A DNA stretch of 64,000 nucleotides from Pseudonocardia sp. 73-21. Lineage in GTDB: Bacteria > Actinomycetota > Actinomycetes > Mycobacteriales > Pseudonocardiaceae. The number at the start of each line of letters is the position of its first letter. Within the stretch, counting starts at the first letter, position 1. The notes beneath the pieces were generated by a model, which saw only the letters and a list, made by a program, of their open reading frames with translations, was not told the DNA's origin and did not search any database. Shown here piece by piece: positions 26,759 through 36,404 of the stretch. Location of the stretch: NCBI RefSeq assembly GCF_001899645.1, contig NZ_MKVV01000063.1, positions 17,018 to 81,017 of the forward strand, in the 5' to 3' direction. The translations under genes were made by a program, and so were the position numbers.

Positions 26759-27382
26759 ATGACCTGGCGAGACAGCTCCGGCCGCACGCTCGCCGACTAC
26801 CCCCACCCCTCGGTGGCCGTCGACGTCGCCCTGCTGACGGTGCGGGACGGACAGCTGCAGGTGCTCCTGCATGCCCGCCCCGACGGCACGCACGCCCTGC
26901 CCGGCACGTTCGTCCGCATCGACGAGACCTGTGCGTCCGCGGCCCTGCGCGCCCTGCGCGACAAGGCCGGGGTGACCGGCCAGGACCCGGAGCAGCTCCG
27001 CGTCTTCGACGACCCGGCCCGCGACGACCGCGGCCGGGTACTGAGCGTGGCGCACGTCGACCTGGTCCCGGTCGGGAAGCTCGGTGACGCCCTCCTGGCC
27101 CCGGTGGCGGCGCACGGCGAGCTCGCGTTCGACCATGCCGAGATCGTCGCCCACGCGGTGCGGTGGGCGCGGGCGCTCTACGCCGCGCCGGATCCCCGTG
27201 GACTGGCCGGCGACACCTTCACCCTCCTGGAGCTGCAACGGGTGCACGAGGCCGTGGAAGGCCGCCCGCTACAGAAGGACACCTTCCGGCGGCGGGTGAT
27301 CGACGAACTGATCGACAGCGGCGAGCTGTCGAGCGGCGGCGTCGGAAAGCCCGCGCGGCTCTACCGACGGTCCGCGCCATGA
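26759..27382 (+). CDS. NrtR-like Nudix domain transcriptional regulator
   Basis: 207 residues starting MTWRDSSGRTL. The N-terminal Nudix-type half has VAVDVALLTVRDGQLQVLL and ALPGTFVRIDETCASAALRAL, in which the Nudix box lacks some catalytic Glu residues, as usual for NrtR that senses rather than hydrolyses ADP-ribose. The C-terminal half is a winged helix: TFTLLELQRVHEAVEGRPLQKDTFRRRV with DELIDSGELSSGGVGKPARLYRR. TAACTT (26746-26751) lies 7 nt before the ATG, so the transcript is probably leaderless; an in-frame ATG at 26738 is less likely. NrtR regulators usually control NAD salvage genes. Confidence 0.85.
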   Translation: MTWRDSSGRTLADYPHPSVAVDVALLTVRDGQLQVLLHARPDGTHALPGTFVRIDETCASAALRALRDKAGVTGQDPEQLRVFDDPARDDRGRVLSVAHVDLVPVGKLGDALLAPVAAHGELAFDHAEIVAHAVRWARALYAAPDPRGLAGDTFTLLELQRVHEAVEGRPLQKDTFRRRVIDELIDSGELSSGGVGKPARLYRRSAP

Positions 27383-28246
27383 TCATGTTCTATCCGAGCG
27401 GTACCGCAGACGCCTTCGCTGGCCGGGTACTGCGCCGCCCCCGGCCGGACGCTCACGGCGACCGGGAACCTGCGCCTCGCCGACGCCCGCCACCTCGTCG
27501 AGCTGCTGGAGACCGGTGACGACCCGACGCTGGGCGGGGTGCGCACCCTGCAGTCGGCCACCGACCTGCCGGGGCTGAGCTGGGCGATCGACACGGCGCT
27601 CGCGGCCGGGGTCGTGCGCCGGCACAGGGGCAAGCTGGTGGCGGTGGCCGGGTTCGCCGGCCTGGACGACCTGTCGGCGTTCGAGAAGCTCGTGCCCGCC
27701 GGCCTCGACGCCGGCCGCCGCCCGTCCGGGTTCCTCGGTGAGGCCTTCGCCTCCGTCCTGGACGCCCTCGACGACGTCACGTACGTCCAGCTGTTCCAGC
27801 TGCTCGACCGCGGCCCCGCAGGCGCCGGGGTCGACGAGCTCCTCGATCTCGGCGGCGGACTCGTCCCGCTCCTCGCCGTCGAGGCCGTCCGACCGCACCT
27901 GGGCGGGCCCCACGACGGCCCGGTGCTCAACTGGCTGATCGGCAGGGAGGCGATCGACCCGGCGTCGGTCGATCCGGTCCGGCTGTTCCGCGGCTCGGTC
28001 GACATGATGGCGGCGGCGCTGGACGCCATGGGGCCGCCGGAGGTCGCGGCAGTGTTCGGCAAGGGCACACACGAGCAGACTCTGGAGCTGGTCGAATCCC
28101 TCTGGCGACTCGACCACCCCAGACTGGCCGAGGTCCTCGACGCCATCGGCGCGCACCACCCGACGAAGGCGGTCGCGAAGGCCGCCCGCAAGGCGCTCGT
28201 GAAGCACCGCAGCATGCTGGCCGACCAGCGCAGCCGCCGGGGCTGA
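27383..28246 (+). CDS. Unknown protein, apparently missing its 5' end
   Basis: Coding quality and conserved-looking sequence (SLAGYCAAPGRTLTATGNL, RLADARHLVELLETG) are clear from about base 27415, but no ATG, GTG or TTG start lies in frame before the GTG at 27539. The frame opens directly after the stop of the Nudix gene. An ATG at 27379 overlapping that stop (ATGA) reads about 10 residues in another frame before the two frames could be joined, so a frameshift or 5' deletion is likely. From 27539 the ORF is 235 residues. TxTGNLRLADAR resembles a motif seen in proteins from mobile elements; family not certain. Confidence 0.55.
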   Translation, partial: SCSIRAVPQTPSLAGYCAAPGRTLTATGNLRLADARHLVELLETGDDPTLGGVRTLQSATDLPGLSWAIDTALAAGVVRRHRGKLVAVAGFAGLDDLSAFEKLVPAGLDAGRRPSGFLGEAFASVLDALDDVTYVQLFQLLDRGPAGAGVDELLDLGGGLVPLLAVEAVRPHLGGPHDGPVLNWLIGREAIDPASVDPVRLFRGSVDMMAAALDAMGPPEVAAVFGKGTHEQTLELVESLWRLDHPRLAEVLDAIGAHHPTKAVAKAARKALVKHRSMLADQRSRRG

Positions 28247-28334
28247 GCGGCCCGACGGCCGGGCCGCGGCGATCCTGTCGGTCCCTCCCCCTACCCTCGG
28301 ACCAGACCGATCTGGCCACGGAGGTGAGCAGGGC

Positions 28335-29870
28335 ATGCACGGCGCTTTCAGCTACCTGACGGCCCAGAAGTCCGAGCTCTACCGCGCCGTCATGCTCGCG
28401 TTCGTCGCGGCCAAACGCCGCTTCACCGTGCACCTGCGCCCCGAGGACGTCTGCGACGTGTTGGGGCCGGGCACGGATCTGGATGCGGTCGCCACGGCGC
28501 TCACCGCGCTGGAGGGCTGGGGCAACCTGCGGTCGGATCCCGACACCAGCCGCGTCACCACGGTGGAGGACTTCCACCGCGCCCGCTACCTCTACCAGCT
28601 CACCCGCGAGGGCGAGGCCGTCGAAGAGGCGCTGGCCGTCTACGACGAGGCGCTGGGCCGTCGCGGCGCCCTGCAGGCCGTGGCGCTGGCCGATATCGCC
28701 ACCCAGCTGCGCGCCCTGCACGAGCTGGCGGTCACCGACCACCCGGATCCAGCCAAGATCCACCTGTCGTTGCGAGCCCTGGTCGACCGGTTCACCGACC
28801 TGGCGGCCAACGCGCAGGCGTTCATGGGCTCGCTGCAGCGCTCCATCGACCTGCACGACGCCGACGCCGACGCGTTCCGCGCCTACAAGGACCGGTTGAT
28901 CGACTACCTGCAGCGGTTCATCACCGATCTCGTCGCCACCGGCTCGGAGATCGCCGCGCTCGTCGCGGCAATCGAGGAACTCGGCATCGATCTCCTGCTC
29001 GACGAGGCGGCGTGGCGGGAGGCATCGGACGCCGCACCCGGCGCGGGCGGAGACGACGATCCCCGCGAGGCCGAGTTCGCCCGCCGCGCGCAGCTGTGGC
29101 GCGAGCGCTGGGCCGGGTTCCGGTCCTGGTTCATCAGCACACCGCAGCACCCGAGCCAGGCCAAGCTGCTGCGCTCCCAGGCCCGAGCGGCCATTCCGCA
29201 GCTGTTGCACGTGGTGGCGGCACTCAACGAGCGGCGCACCGGCCGGTCCGACCGCTCGGCCGATTTCCGCACGCTCGGGCTCTGGTTCGCCCAGGCCCCG
29301 GACGAGGCGTCGATGCACCGGCTGTGGCGCAGCGCGTTCGGCCTCTCCCCCGCCCGCCACCTCTCGATCGACGCCGACACTCTCGCGACTCGCGAGCACA
29401 CCCCGGTCCCCGTGAGCACGTCGTGGGCCGAGGCCTCCCCGCTGGAGATCAGCCCACGACTGCGGCGCACGGGCAGCTACGAGCGGCGGGGCAAGCCGTC
29501 GCGGGTCGCCGACCGGTCCGAGCAGCGCCGCCATCTCGCCGATCTCGCCGAGCGGCAGGCCACCGAGCTCGCGGCTGCGCGCGCGGCGCTGGTGTCGGAG
29601 CACCCCGTGCGTCTGTCGGACATCGGCACGATGGATCCGGACGCGTTCCGGCTGTTCCTGAGCCTGCTCGGCGATGCGCTCACCGCGCTCACGCCGGGGC
29701 AGCGGGACGTGTCCACCACCACGTCCGACGGGTCGATGGCCGTGCGGCTCACGGTGCTGGACGGCGCCGGGGAGATCGCGATAGCCACCCCGGGCGGCAC
29801 CTTCCGCGGTCCCGACCATCTGGTGCACATCGTTGATCTGACCGAACCGGCGCGGGAGGTGAGCGCGTGA
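28335..29870 (+). CDS. jetA: JetA/EptA, DUF2397 (TIGR02677) Wadjet component
   Basis: 511 residues. The N-terminal MHGAFSYLTAQKSELYRAVMLAFVAAKRRFT and the winged-helix-like LDAVATALTALEGWGNLRSDPDT are characteristic of DUF2397; a long helical middle and an RLAD.. C-terminal lobe follow. In the Wadjet (EptABCD) system this is the kleisin-like subunit of an SMC complex that recognises and linearises circular plasmids. First gene of a four-gene operon; GGAGGTGAGC lies before the ATG. The stop overlaps the jetB GTG (GTGA). Confidence 0.92.
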   Translation: MHGAFSYLTAQKSELYRAVMLAFVAAKRRFTVHLRPEDVCDVLGPGTDLDAVATALTALEGWGNLRSDPDTSRVTTVEDFHRARYLYQLTREGEAVEEALAVYDEALGRRGALQAVALADIATQLRALHELAVTDHPDPAKIHLSLRALVDRFTDLAANAQAFMGSLQRSIDLHDADADAFRAYKDRLIDYLQRFITDLVATGSEIAALVAAIEELGIDLLLDEAAWREASDAAPGAGGDDDPREAEFARRAQLWRERWAGFRSWFISTPQHPSQAKLLRSQARAAIPQLLHVVAALNERRTGRSDRSADFRTLGLWFAQAPDEASMHRLWRSAFGLSPARHLSIDADTLATREHTPVPVSTSWAEASPLEISPRLRRTGSYERRGKPSRVADRSEQRRHLADLAERQATELAAARAALVSEHPVRLSDIGTMDPDAFRLFLSLLGDALTALTPGQRDVSTTTSDGSMAVRLTVLDGAGEIAIATPGGTFRGPDHLVHIVDLTEPAREVSA

Positions 29871-31060
29871 CCGGAGCGTTGTCCCACGCCGTCGACCAGA
29901 ACCGGCGCGCCGAGTACGCCCGGGCCGCGCGGGCACTGCTACGCCGCCCGGTACTGCGCGCGCACGGACCCGACGCCGAGTACGTCGTGCTGGTCCGCCG
30001 GCACGCGAGCGAGCTGCGGGCCTGGTTCGACCGCAACACAGAGTGGCGGCTGGTGGTGGACAGCGAGGTGGCACGGCTGGTGAAGACGGTCGCCGACACC
30101 ACCGACACCACGCACCCGGCGCGCGATCCCCGCAGCCGGGCGCCTTTCACACGCCGCCGCTACGTCCTGCTGTGCCTCGCGCTCGCGGCGCTGGACCGCG
30201 CCGACGCCCAGGTCACGCTCGGCCGGTTGGCCGAGCAGATCGTGCTGGCCGCCGCCGATCCCGACCTGGCCGCTACCGGGATCGCGTTCACCCTGGATCG
30301 CCGCGAGGAGCGCACCGACCTCGTGTCGGTGGTGCGGCTACTGCTCGACCTCGGCGTCCTGGCCCGGGTCGCCGGTGACGAGGAGGCATTCGTCCGTGAC
30401 GACGGCGACGCGCTCTATGACGTGGAGCGCCGCGTGCTGTCGTCGTTGCTGGCCACACCGCGCGGGCCGTCCACCGTCGACGCGACGGGCCTGGACGAGC
30501 GGCTCGCCGCACTCACCGCCGAGCTCCCGCCCACCACCGACGACCTGCGCAACCAGCAGATCCGCCGCCGCCTCACCCGCCGCCTGCTGGACGAGCCGGT
30601 GCTCTACCACTCCGATCTCGATGAGGCCGAGCTCGCGTACCTCACCAGCCAGCGTCACGCCATCACCAGCCGCATCACCGAGCTCACCGGCCTGGTGGCG
30701 GAGGTGCGCGCAGAGGGCATCGCGATGGTCGATCCCCTCGATGACCTCACCGACGTCCGCATGCCCGAGAGCGGCACCGACGGCCACGCCACGCTGCTGC
30801 TGGCCGAGTACCTCACGGCGCGCGGCCCGCTACCGCTCGACGCGCTGCACGCACACCTGCGGAAGAAGGGCGTCGAGCACGCGTCGTTCTGGCGGAAGAA
30901 CGCCACCGCAGGCGGCGCCGAGGTGGAGCTGGCGGCCACCGCGATCGCCCGGCTGGAGGCGTTGCGACTGGTGGAGCAGAGAGGCGACGTCGTGCACCCG
31001 CGCCCGGCGCTGGCCCGCTACGCGGTGGGGCCACCCACGATCCAGGAGCCCCGGTCATGA
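29867..31060 (+). CDS. jetB: JetB/EptB, DUF2398 (TIGR02678) Wadjet component
   Basis: 397 residues from a GTG overlapping the jetA stop; GGGAGGTGAGC precedes it. Typical DUF2398 features: EYARAARALLRRPVL near residue 20, SRAPFTRRRYVLLCLALAALDRADAQVTLGRLAEQI (residues about 87-122), and a C-terminal winged helix with ARLEALRLVEQRGDVVHPRPALARYA. In the complex this is the kite-like subunit that binds the kleisin JetA. Its stop overlaps jetC (ATGA). No oddities seen. Confidence 0.92.
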   Translation: MTGALSHAVDQNRRAEYARAARALLRRPVLRAHGPDAEYVVLVRRHASELRAWFDRNTEWRLVVDSEVARLVKTVADTTDTTHPARDPRSRAPFTRRRYVLLCLALAALDRADAQVTLGRLAEQIVLAAADPDLAATGIAFTLDRREERTDLVSVVRLLLDLGVLARVAGDEEAFVRDDGDALYDVERRVLSSLLATPRGPSTVDATGLDERLAALTAELPPTTDDLRNQQIRRRLTRRLLDEPVLYHSDLDEAELAYLTSQRHAITSRITELTGLVAEVRAEGIAMVDPLDDLTDVRMPESGTDGHATLLLAEYLTARGPLPLDALHAHLRKKGVEHASFWRKNATAGGAEVELAATAIARLEALRLVEQRGDVVHPRPALARYAVGPPTIQEPRS

Positions 31061-34000
31061 ACCTGCCCACGCCGCAACGCAGCCGCTGGCAGCCCCTGCG
31101 CGCCGGGCTCGTCGACCTCTTCTACTACGACGCCGAAGAGTTCTGGTTCCACGACGGCCGGCTGCTGCTGCGCGGCAACAACGGCACCGGCAAGTCCAAG
31201 GTGCTCGCGCTCCTGCTGCCGTTCCTGCTCGACGGCGACCTGTCGCCGCACCGGGTCGAGCCCGACGCCGACCACAAGAAGAAGATGGAGTGGAACCTGT
31301 TGCTCGGCGGCGAGCACCCGCACCCCGAGCGGCTGGGCTACACGTGGCTGGAGTTCGGGCGGGTCGACGACAGCGGCGACACCGAGTTCCGCACGCTGGG
31401 CTGCGGGCTCAAGGCGGTGGCGGGCCGCGGCATCGCCCGGCACTGGTTCTTCGTCACCGACCAGCGGATGGGCGCTGACCTGGAGCTGGTGGATGCCACC
31501 CGCACGGCGCTCACCCGCGACCGGCTCATCGACGCGGTCGCCGGGCGCGGCACCGTCTACGACAAGGCCGGTGACTACCGCCGCGCCATCGACGAGTCGC
31601 TGTTCGGCCTCGGCGAGCAGCGCTACGGAGCGCTGATCGACCTGCTGGTGCAGCTGCGCCAGCCGCAGCTGTCGAAACGTCCCAGCGAGAAGGCCCTGTC
31701 CGATGCGCTCACCGAGGCGCTGCCACCGCTCGACCAGGCCGTGGTCGCCGACGTCGCCGAGGCGTTCCGCAGCCTGGAGGAGGACCGCGACGAGCTGGCG
31801 GCCATGGTCGAGGCGCGCGGTTCCGCCGAGGGTTTCCTCGCCCACTACCGGCGCTACGCCGCCGTGGCCGCCCGGCGCCGCGCGGAGCTGCCCCGCCGAG
31901 CCGAGCAGCGCTACCGCGGCGCGCGCGAGGACCTGGCCGCGGCGGAGGAGGCCCACCGCAGCTCCGACGAGGCCGCGGCGGCTGCCCGGACCGAGCTGGC
32001 GGAGCTCGCCGAGGCAGCCGACGGGCTCCGCGCCCGCGACCAGGCCCTGCGCGCGAGCCCGGAGATGCGCAGCGCCCAGGAGCTGGAGCGGATGGCCGCC
32101 GAGGCCCGCCGCCGGGCCGCCGACGCCGCACGCACCGAGGCCGAGAGCGCCCGGCGTGCCGAGGCGGTCGGGCTCCGCCGCACCCGCCGCGACGACGCGG
32201 AGTCCCGGCGGGCGGATACGGCCGCGGAGCTAGACGGGATCCGGTCCGGGGTCGCACGCGCGGCGCGCGAGGCCGGCGTGCACGCCGCCCACATCACCGA
32301 CGTCGACGGCCCGCTCGGGCCTACCGACCGGCTGCCCGCACTGCGCCGCACCGCCGAGGAGATCATCGCCCGACAGGAGCGGTCGCTGCGCCACGTCGGC
32401 GAGCTGCTGTCCGCCCGCACGACGGCCGAAACGGGCCTGACGGCCGCCCGCTCCACCGTCGAACGGCTGGCCGGTGCGGCCGCCGAGCTGGCCGGGCGCC
32501 GGTTCGACGCCGAGCGGGCCGTCGAGCGGGAGGGCGCCGAGCTGGTCGGCGCCGTCCGGCGGCACCTCGACGCCGCCGTGGAGCTCACGGTGCCCGAGCC
32601 CGACGCCGTGCTCGCCGCGCTGGCGCTGTGGATCACCACCCTGGACGGGCCCGACCCGGCGCGCGCGACCGCGGACGTCGCGGGAAGGGTCGGCACGGCC
32701 GCGCTCGCCACCGCCCGGGCCGGCGTCGATCAGCAGGCCGCCACGGCGCGGGAGCGCGCCGCGGAGCTGGCCGTGGAGATCGCCCGGCTCGACGCCGGCG
32801 AGCACGGCGCGCCACCACCACCCCACACCAGGGCGGACGGGGCGCGCACCGACCGGGACGGCGCCCCGCTGTGGCAATTGGTCGACTTCGCATCCGACGA
32901 TCTCGGCGCCGAGGAGCGTGCCGGCCTCGAGGCGGCGCTGGAGGCCTCCGGGGTGCTCGACGCGTGGGTCGCCCCGGACGGCACGCTGCACGGGACCGGC
33001 GGCGACGTCCTGGTCTCCCCCGAACCTGCGGGAGCGCGGCCCGCCACCGCGCTGTCCACCATCCTGCGTCCGGCCGTCGACCCCGCCGACGCCCGGGCCG
33101 CCGCCGTCGGAGGGCCCGCGGTCGCCGCCGTGCTGGACGCCATCGGCGTGGGCGGGGGCGGCACTACGTGGGTCGACACCGACGGCGGCTACCGCGTCGG
33201 GGTGCTCACCGGCGAGTGGGCCAAACCGGTGGCGCAGTACATCGGCCGCGGGGCCCGCGAGGCGGCCCGCCGGGCCCGGTTGGTGCAGCTGCGCGCCGAG
33301 GCCGACGAGGTCGCGGCCGAGATCGCCCGGCTCGCGGACGCCGCCCGGGCCCTCGCCGAACGGGCCACGGTGCTGGCCCGCGAGCTGGCGGAGCTGCCCG
33401 GTGACGCAGCGCTGCGCGACGCCCACGCCGAGGTCGGGGCGCTGGGCCGGGAGCACGCCCGGCTGGCCGCGCAACGCACGGAGGCCGACGAGCTGCTCCA
33501 CGCGGCCGCCGACCACGCCCGGGCCACCGCCGACGAGCTGCTCGCCGGGGCCGCCGACGTCGGGCTGCCCACCGATCGCGCCGGCCTGGACGCCGTCCGC
33601 GCCGGGCTGGCCGACTACCGCCTGGGACTTGCCGCGCTGTGGCCCGCGGTCCGGTCACTGGCCGAGGTGGGCCGGATCGAGGCCGACGCCGTCCTGGCGC
33701 TGGCCGAGACCGAGTCCGAGCATGCCGCAGCGGTCGAGATCGCCGCCGCGGCCGCGCGCGAGGCCCGGGCCGCCGACGAGGCACACCGCACGCTGCGGGA
33801 CACGGTCGGCGCCGCGGTGGAGGAGCTGGAGCGCCGGCTCGCCGCAGCCGCCGACGCGCTCGCCGACAACGGGCGCCGCCACCGGGACGCCACCGACCGC
33901 CGCGAACAGGCCATGGCCGACCGGGGCCGCGCCGAGGGGCTGCGCCAGGCCGCCACGGCCCGCCTCGCCACCGCCACCGAGGAACGGGCCGCGGCGGCGG

Positions 34001-35166
34001 AGTCGCTGCGCCGCTTCGCCGCCACCGGGCTGCTCGCGGTGGCCCTTCCAGAGCTCGCCGTCCCCGCTCCGGACGAGAGCTGGGCACCGGACCCCACCGT
34101 CCGCCTCGCCCGCCAGATCGACCAGGAGCTGGAGTCCACCACGGCCGACGACGGGGCCTGGGACCGCGTGCAGCGCCGCATCAACGACGAGCTCAAGACG
34201 CTCGCCGACACCTTGGCCCGGCAGGGCAACACCGCCTCGGGGCAGCTGCTCGACGACGGCCTGGTCGTCGAGGTGGTATTCCGCGGCCGCCCCGCCACCG
34301 TACCGGAGCTGGCGGCCGCGCTCGGCACGGAGGTCACCGACCGGCAGCGCCTCCTCGATGAGCGCGAGCGCGAGATCCTGGAGAACCACCTGGTCAACGA
34401 GGTGGCCAGCACGCTGCAGGAGCTCATCGCCGAGGCAGAGCGCCAGGTCAAGGTGATGAACGCCGAGCTGTCCGAGCGCCCCACCAGCACCGGCATGAAA
34501 CTGCGCCTGGAGTGGCAGCCTCGCGCGGACGGCCCTGCCGGGCTGGCCCAGGCCCGCCAGCGGCTGCTACGCCAGACGTCGGACGCGTGGTCGGAGGAGG
34601 ACCGCTCGGCCGTCGGCGGATTCCTGCAGGCCCGCATCGCCGAGGTCCGGTCCCGCGACGAGACCGGTACCTGGCTCGAGCACCTCACCACCGCGCTGGA
34701 CTACCGCGGCTGGCACCGCTTCGTCATCGAGCGCCACCAGAACGGTCAGTGGCGCCCGGCCACGGGTCCGGCGTCGGGCGGTGAGCGGGTGCTGGCCGCG
34801 AGCGTCCCACTGTTCGCGGCGGCGTCGGCGCACTACGCGTCGGCAGGCAACCCGCATGCACCTCGGCTCGTCACCCTCGACGAGGCGTTCGCCGGCGTCG
34901 ACGACAACGCCCGCGCCAAGTATCTGGGCCTGCTCGCGGCGTTCGACCTGGACGTGGTGATGACCAGCGAGCGCGAGTGGGGCTGCTACCCGGAGGTGCC
35001 GGGGCTGGCCATCGCGCAGCTCGCACGCACCGACGGCATCGCCGCGGTGCTCGTCACGAACTGGCGATGGGACGGTGAGCAGCGCCGCCGGGTCCCGAGG
35101 CCGGCGGCCGTGCCCGAGCCGGTACCGGTGGCCGCGCCCACCGGTGGCCTGTTCGATGAGTTCTGA
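31057..35166 (+). CDS. jetC: JetC/EptC, TIGR02680 SMC-like ATPase of the Wadjet system
   Basis: 1369 residues. Walker A GNNGTGKSK is at residues about 40-48 and is preceded by LLLRGNN. Two long Ala/Glu/Arg-rich coiled coils span residues about 250-500 and 700-1000, with a globular hinge between (VDFASDDLGAEERAGLEAALE). The C-terminal lobe has the ABC signature SGGERVLAASVPLF and Walker B LVTLDEAFAGVDD (near 1275) then VMTSEREWG. This ATPase drives DNA loop extrusion in Wadjet. It overlaps jetB by ATGA and has AGGAG upstream. A 5-bp gap separates it from jetD. Confidence 0.93.
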   Translation: MNLPTPQRSRWQPLRAGLVDLFYYDAEEFWFHDGRLLLRGNNGTGKSKVLALLLPFLLDGDLSPHRVEPDADHKKKMEWNLLLGGEHPHPERLGYTWLEFGRVDDSGDTEFRTLGCGLKAVAGRGIARHWFFVTDQRMGADLELVDATRTALTRDRLIDAVAGRGTVYDKAGDYRRAIDESLFGLGEQRYGALIDLLVQLRQPQLSKRPSEKALSDALTEALPPLDQAVVADVAEAFRSLEEDRDELAAMVEARGSAEGFLAHYRRYAAVAARRRAELPRRAEQRYRGAREDLAAAEEAHRSSDEAAAAARTELAELAEAADGLRARDQALRASPEMRSAQELERMAAEARRRAADAARTEAESARRAEAVGLRRTRRDDAESRRADTAAELDGIRSGVARAAREAGVHAAHITDVDGPLGPTDRLPALRRTAEEIIARQERSLRHVGELLSARTTAETGLTAARSTVERLAGAAAELAGRRFDAERAVEREGAELVGAVRRHLDAAVELTVPEPDAVLAALALWITTLDGPDPARATADVAGRVGTAALATARAGVDQQAATARERAAELAVEIARLDAGEHGAPPPPHTRADGARTDRDGAPLWQLVDFASDDLGAEERAGLEAALEASGVLDAWVAPDGTLHGTGGDVLVSPEPAGARPATALSTILRPAVDPADARAAAVGGPAVAAVLDAIGVGGGGTTWVDTDGGYRVGVLTGEWAKPVAQYIGRGAREAARRARLVQLRAEADEVAAEIARLADAARALAERATVLARELAELPGDAALRDAHAEVGALGREHARLAAQRTEADELLHAAADHARATADELLAGAADVGLPTDRAGLDAVRAGLADYRLGLAALWPAVRSLAEVGRIEADAVLALAETESEHAAAVEIAAAAAREARAADEAHRTLRDTVGAAVEELERRLAAAADALADNGRRHRDATDRREQAMADRGRAEGLRQAATARLATATEERAAAAESLRRFAATGLLAVALPELAVPAPDESWAPDPTVRLARQIDQELESTTADDGAWDRVQRRINDELKTLADTLARQGNTASGQLLDDGLVVEVVFRGRPATVPELAAALGTEVTDRQRLLDEREREILENHLVNEVASTLQELIAEAERQVKVMNAELSERPTSTGMKLRLEWQPRADGPAGLAQARQRLLRQTSDAWSEEDRSAVGGFLQARIAEVRSRDETGTWLEHLTTALDYRGWHRFVIERHQNGQWRPATGPASGGERVLAASVPLFAAASAHYASAGNPHAPRLVTLDEAFAGVDDNARAKYLGLLAAFDLDVVMTSEREWGCYPEVPGLAIAQLARTDGIAAVLVTNWRWDGEQRRRVPRPAAVPEPVPVAAPTGGLFDEF

Positions 35167-35184
35167 CGGCGATGAGTTCTGACG
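35155..35184 (+). repeat. 14-bp direct repeat at the jetC/jetD junction
   Basis: GATGAGTTCTGACG occurs at 35155-35168 and again at 35171-35184 with 2 nt between. The first copy contains the jetC stop (TGA), the second contains the jetD start (ATG). It looks like a small tandem duplication that created the present stop/start spacing. Confidence 0.85.
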
Positions 35185-36404
35185 AGCGGCTGCGACGGCT
35201 GCTCGGCGGCCCGGAGCTGTCCTGGCTGGTGGAGCGGGTGCGGCGGCGGCTGGAACGCAACGAGCCGGCCACCGGCGTCGTCACGCTGAGCCGAGCCACC
35301 CCCGCCCAGCGCGACGCCCTGGAACGGCTGCTCGGCCGTCGCCCACGGGCTGGGAGCGGTGTGAGCGTGCGCCTCGAGGACATCGATGATCTCGTCCGCC
35401 GGTCCGGCGTGCACCCGGCCGGCCTCGCCGCGGCGGTGGTCGCGCTCACCGGGCCCGTCACGGATCGGGCCGCGCTGGCAACCGAGCTCGACGCCGCCTG
35501 GACCGCGGCGTTCGCACCGCTCCACGCCGCGGTCGCCGAGCGTCCCGAGCTGCACGGATGGGCCGACGGGCTGCTCGCCACCGGGGCGGTTCGGCGGATC
35601 ACCCGCGACCCGGACGGCGCCGCAGCGCTGCTGGAGCGGCTGGCCAGGGCCGTGGACGCTCTGCCCGTGGACGCCGAGCCCCTCGGCCGATTCGCCGAAC
35701 GCGTCCTGGACTCCGCCCACGCCCTCGACGCCAACCAGCCGCTCTCGAGTCTGCTGTTCGGCGCGGCCCGCGCACTCGGCGGCGTTCCCGACGGCCAGGG
35801 AGCGTCCTGGCGGCGGGAGGTGTGGGCGGCCGTGGGGCTGGTACGCGATGCGCTGTCGTCCACGGTCCTCACCCTCGGGCTTCCCGGTGACCCCACCTCC
35901 CCCACCGGCCGCATGATCGGTGCGCTCAGCGACGCAGGCGAGCCGGCCGTGCTCACGCTGCGCCAGCTCACCCGCGACATGCCGCGGCTCGCGATGTCGG
36001 GCTGTGTGGTGTCGGTGTGCGAGAACCCGGTCGTCGTGGCGGCGGTGGCCGATCAGCTCGGGCCGCGTTCGTCCCCGTTGATCTGCACGTCCGGACAGCC
36101 GGGTGCGGCCGTGATGGCTCTCCTGATCGCCGCGGACCGCGCCGGCGCCACGCTGCGCTACCACGGCGATTTCGACTGGGGCGGGCTGCGCATCGGCAAC
36201 GTCCTGTTCCGACGTCTGCCCTTCGCCCCGTGGCGGTTCGACGCAGCGTCCTACCGCAGGGTCGCCGCCGGCGGACATCCGCTGGCTGGCACCCCGGTTG
36301 CGGCCAGCTGGGATCCTGATCTGGACGGGGTGATGCACCGGCACGGGTGGGCGGTGGAGGAGGAACGGGTGCTCGACGAACTGCTGGCGGACCTGTGCTC
36401 GTGA
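35172..36404 (+). CDS. jetD: JetD/EptD, DUF3323-DUF2399 (TIGR02679) Wadjet nuclease
   Basis: 410 residues. The N-terminal half is DUF3323-like; residues from about 190 are DUF2399, a TOPRIM nuclease domain: VSVCENPVVV with the catalytic Glu284, LICTSGQPGAAVMALL, and RYHGDFDWGGLRIGN with the Asp333-x-Asp335 metal site. JetD is the nuclease that cuts the trapped circular DNA. All catalytic acidic residues seen are intact, so the system looks functional. Its stop overlaps the start of the YigZ gene (GTGA). Confidence 0.92.
   Translation: MSSDERLRRLLGGPELSWLVERVRRRLERNEPATGVVTLSRATPAQRDALERLLGRRPRAGSGVSVRLEDIDDLVRRSGVHPAGLAAAVVALTGPVTDRAALATELDAAWTAAFAPLHAAVAERPELHGWADGLLATGAVRRITRDPDGAAALLERLARAVDALPVDAEPLGRFAERVLDSAHALDANQPLSSLLFGAARALGGVPDGQGASWRREVWAAVGLVRDALSSTVLTLGLPGDPTSPTGRMIGALSDAGEPAVLTLRQLTRDMPRLAMSGCVVSVCENPVVVAAVADQLGPRSSPLICTSGQPGAAVMALLIAADRAGATLRYHGDFDWGGLRIGNVLFRRLPFAPWRFDAASYRRVAAGGHPLAGTPVAASWDPDLDGVMHRHGWAVEEERVLDELLADLCS

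Noticed and set aside
28335..36404. Condensin-type (MukBEF) identification for the jet genes
   Set aside because: The presence of DUF2397, DUF2398 and a TOPRIM DUF2399 partner defines the Wadjet lineage rather than a chromosome condensin.
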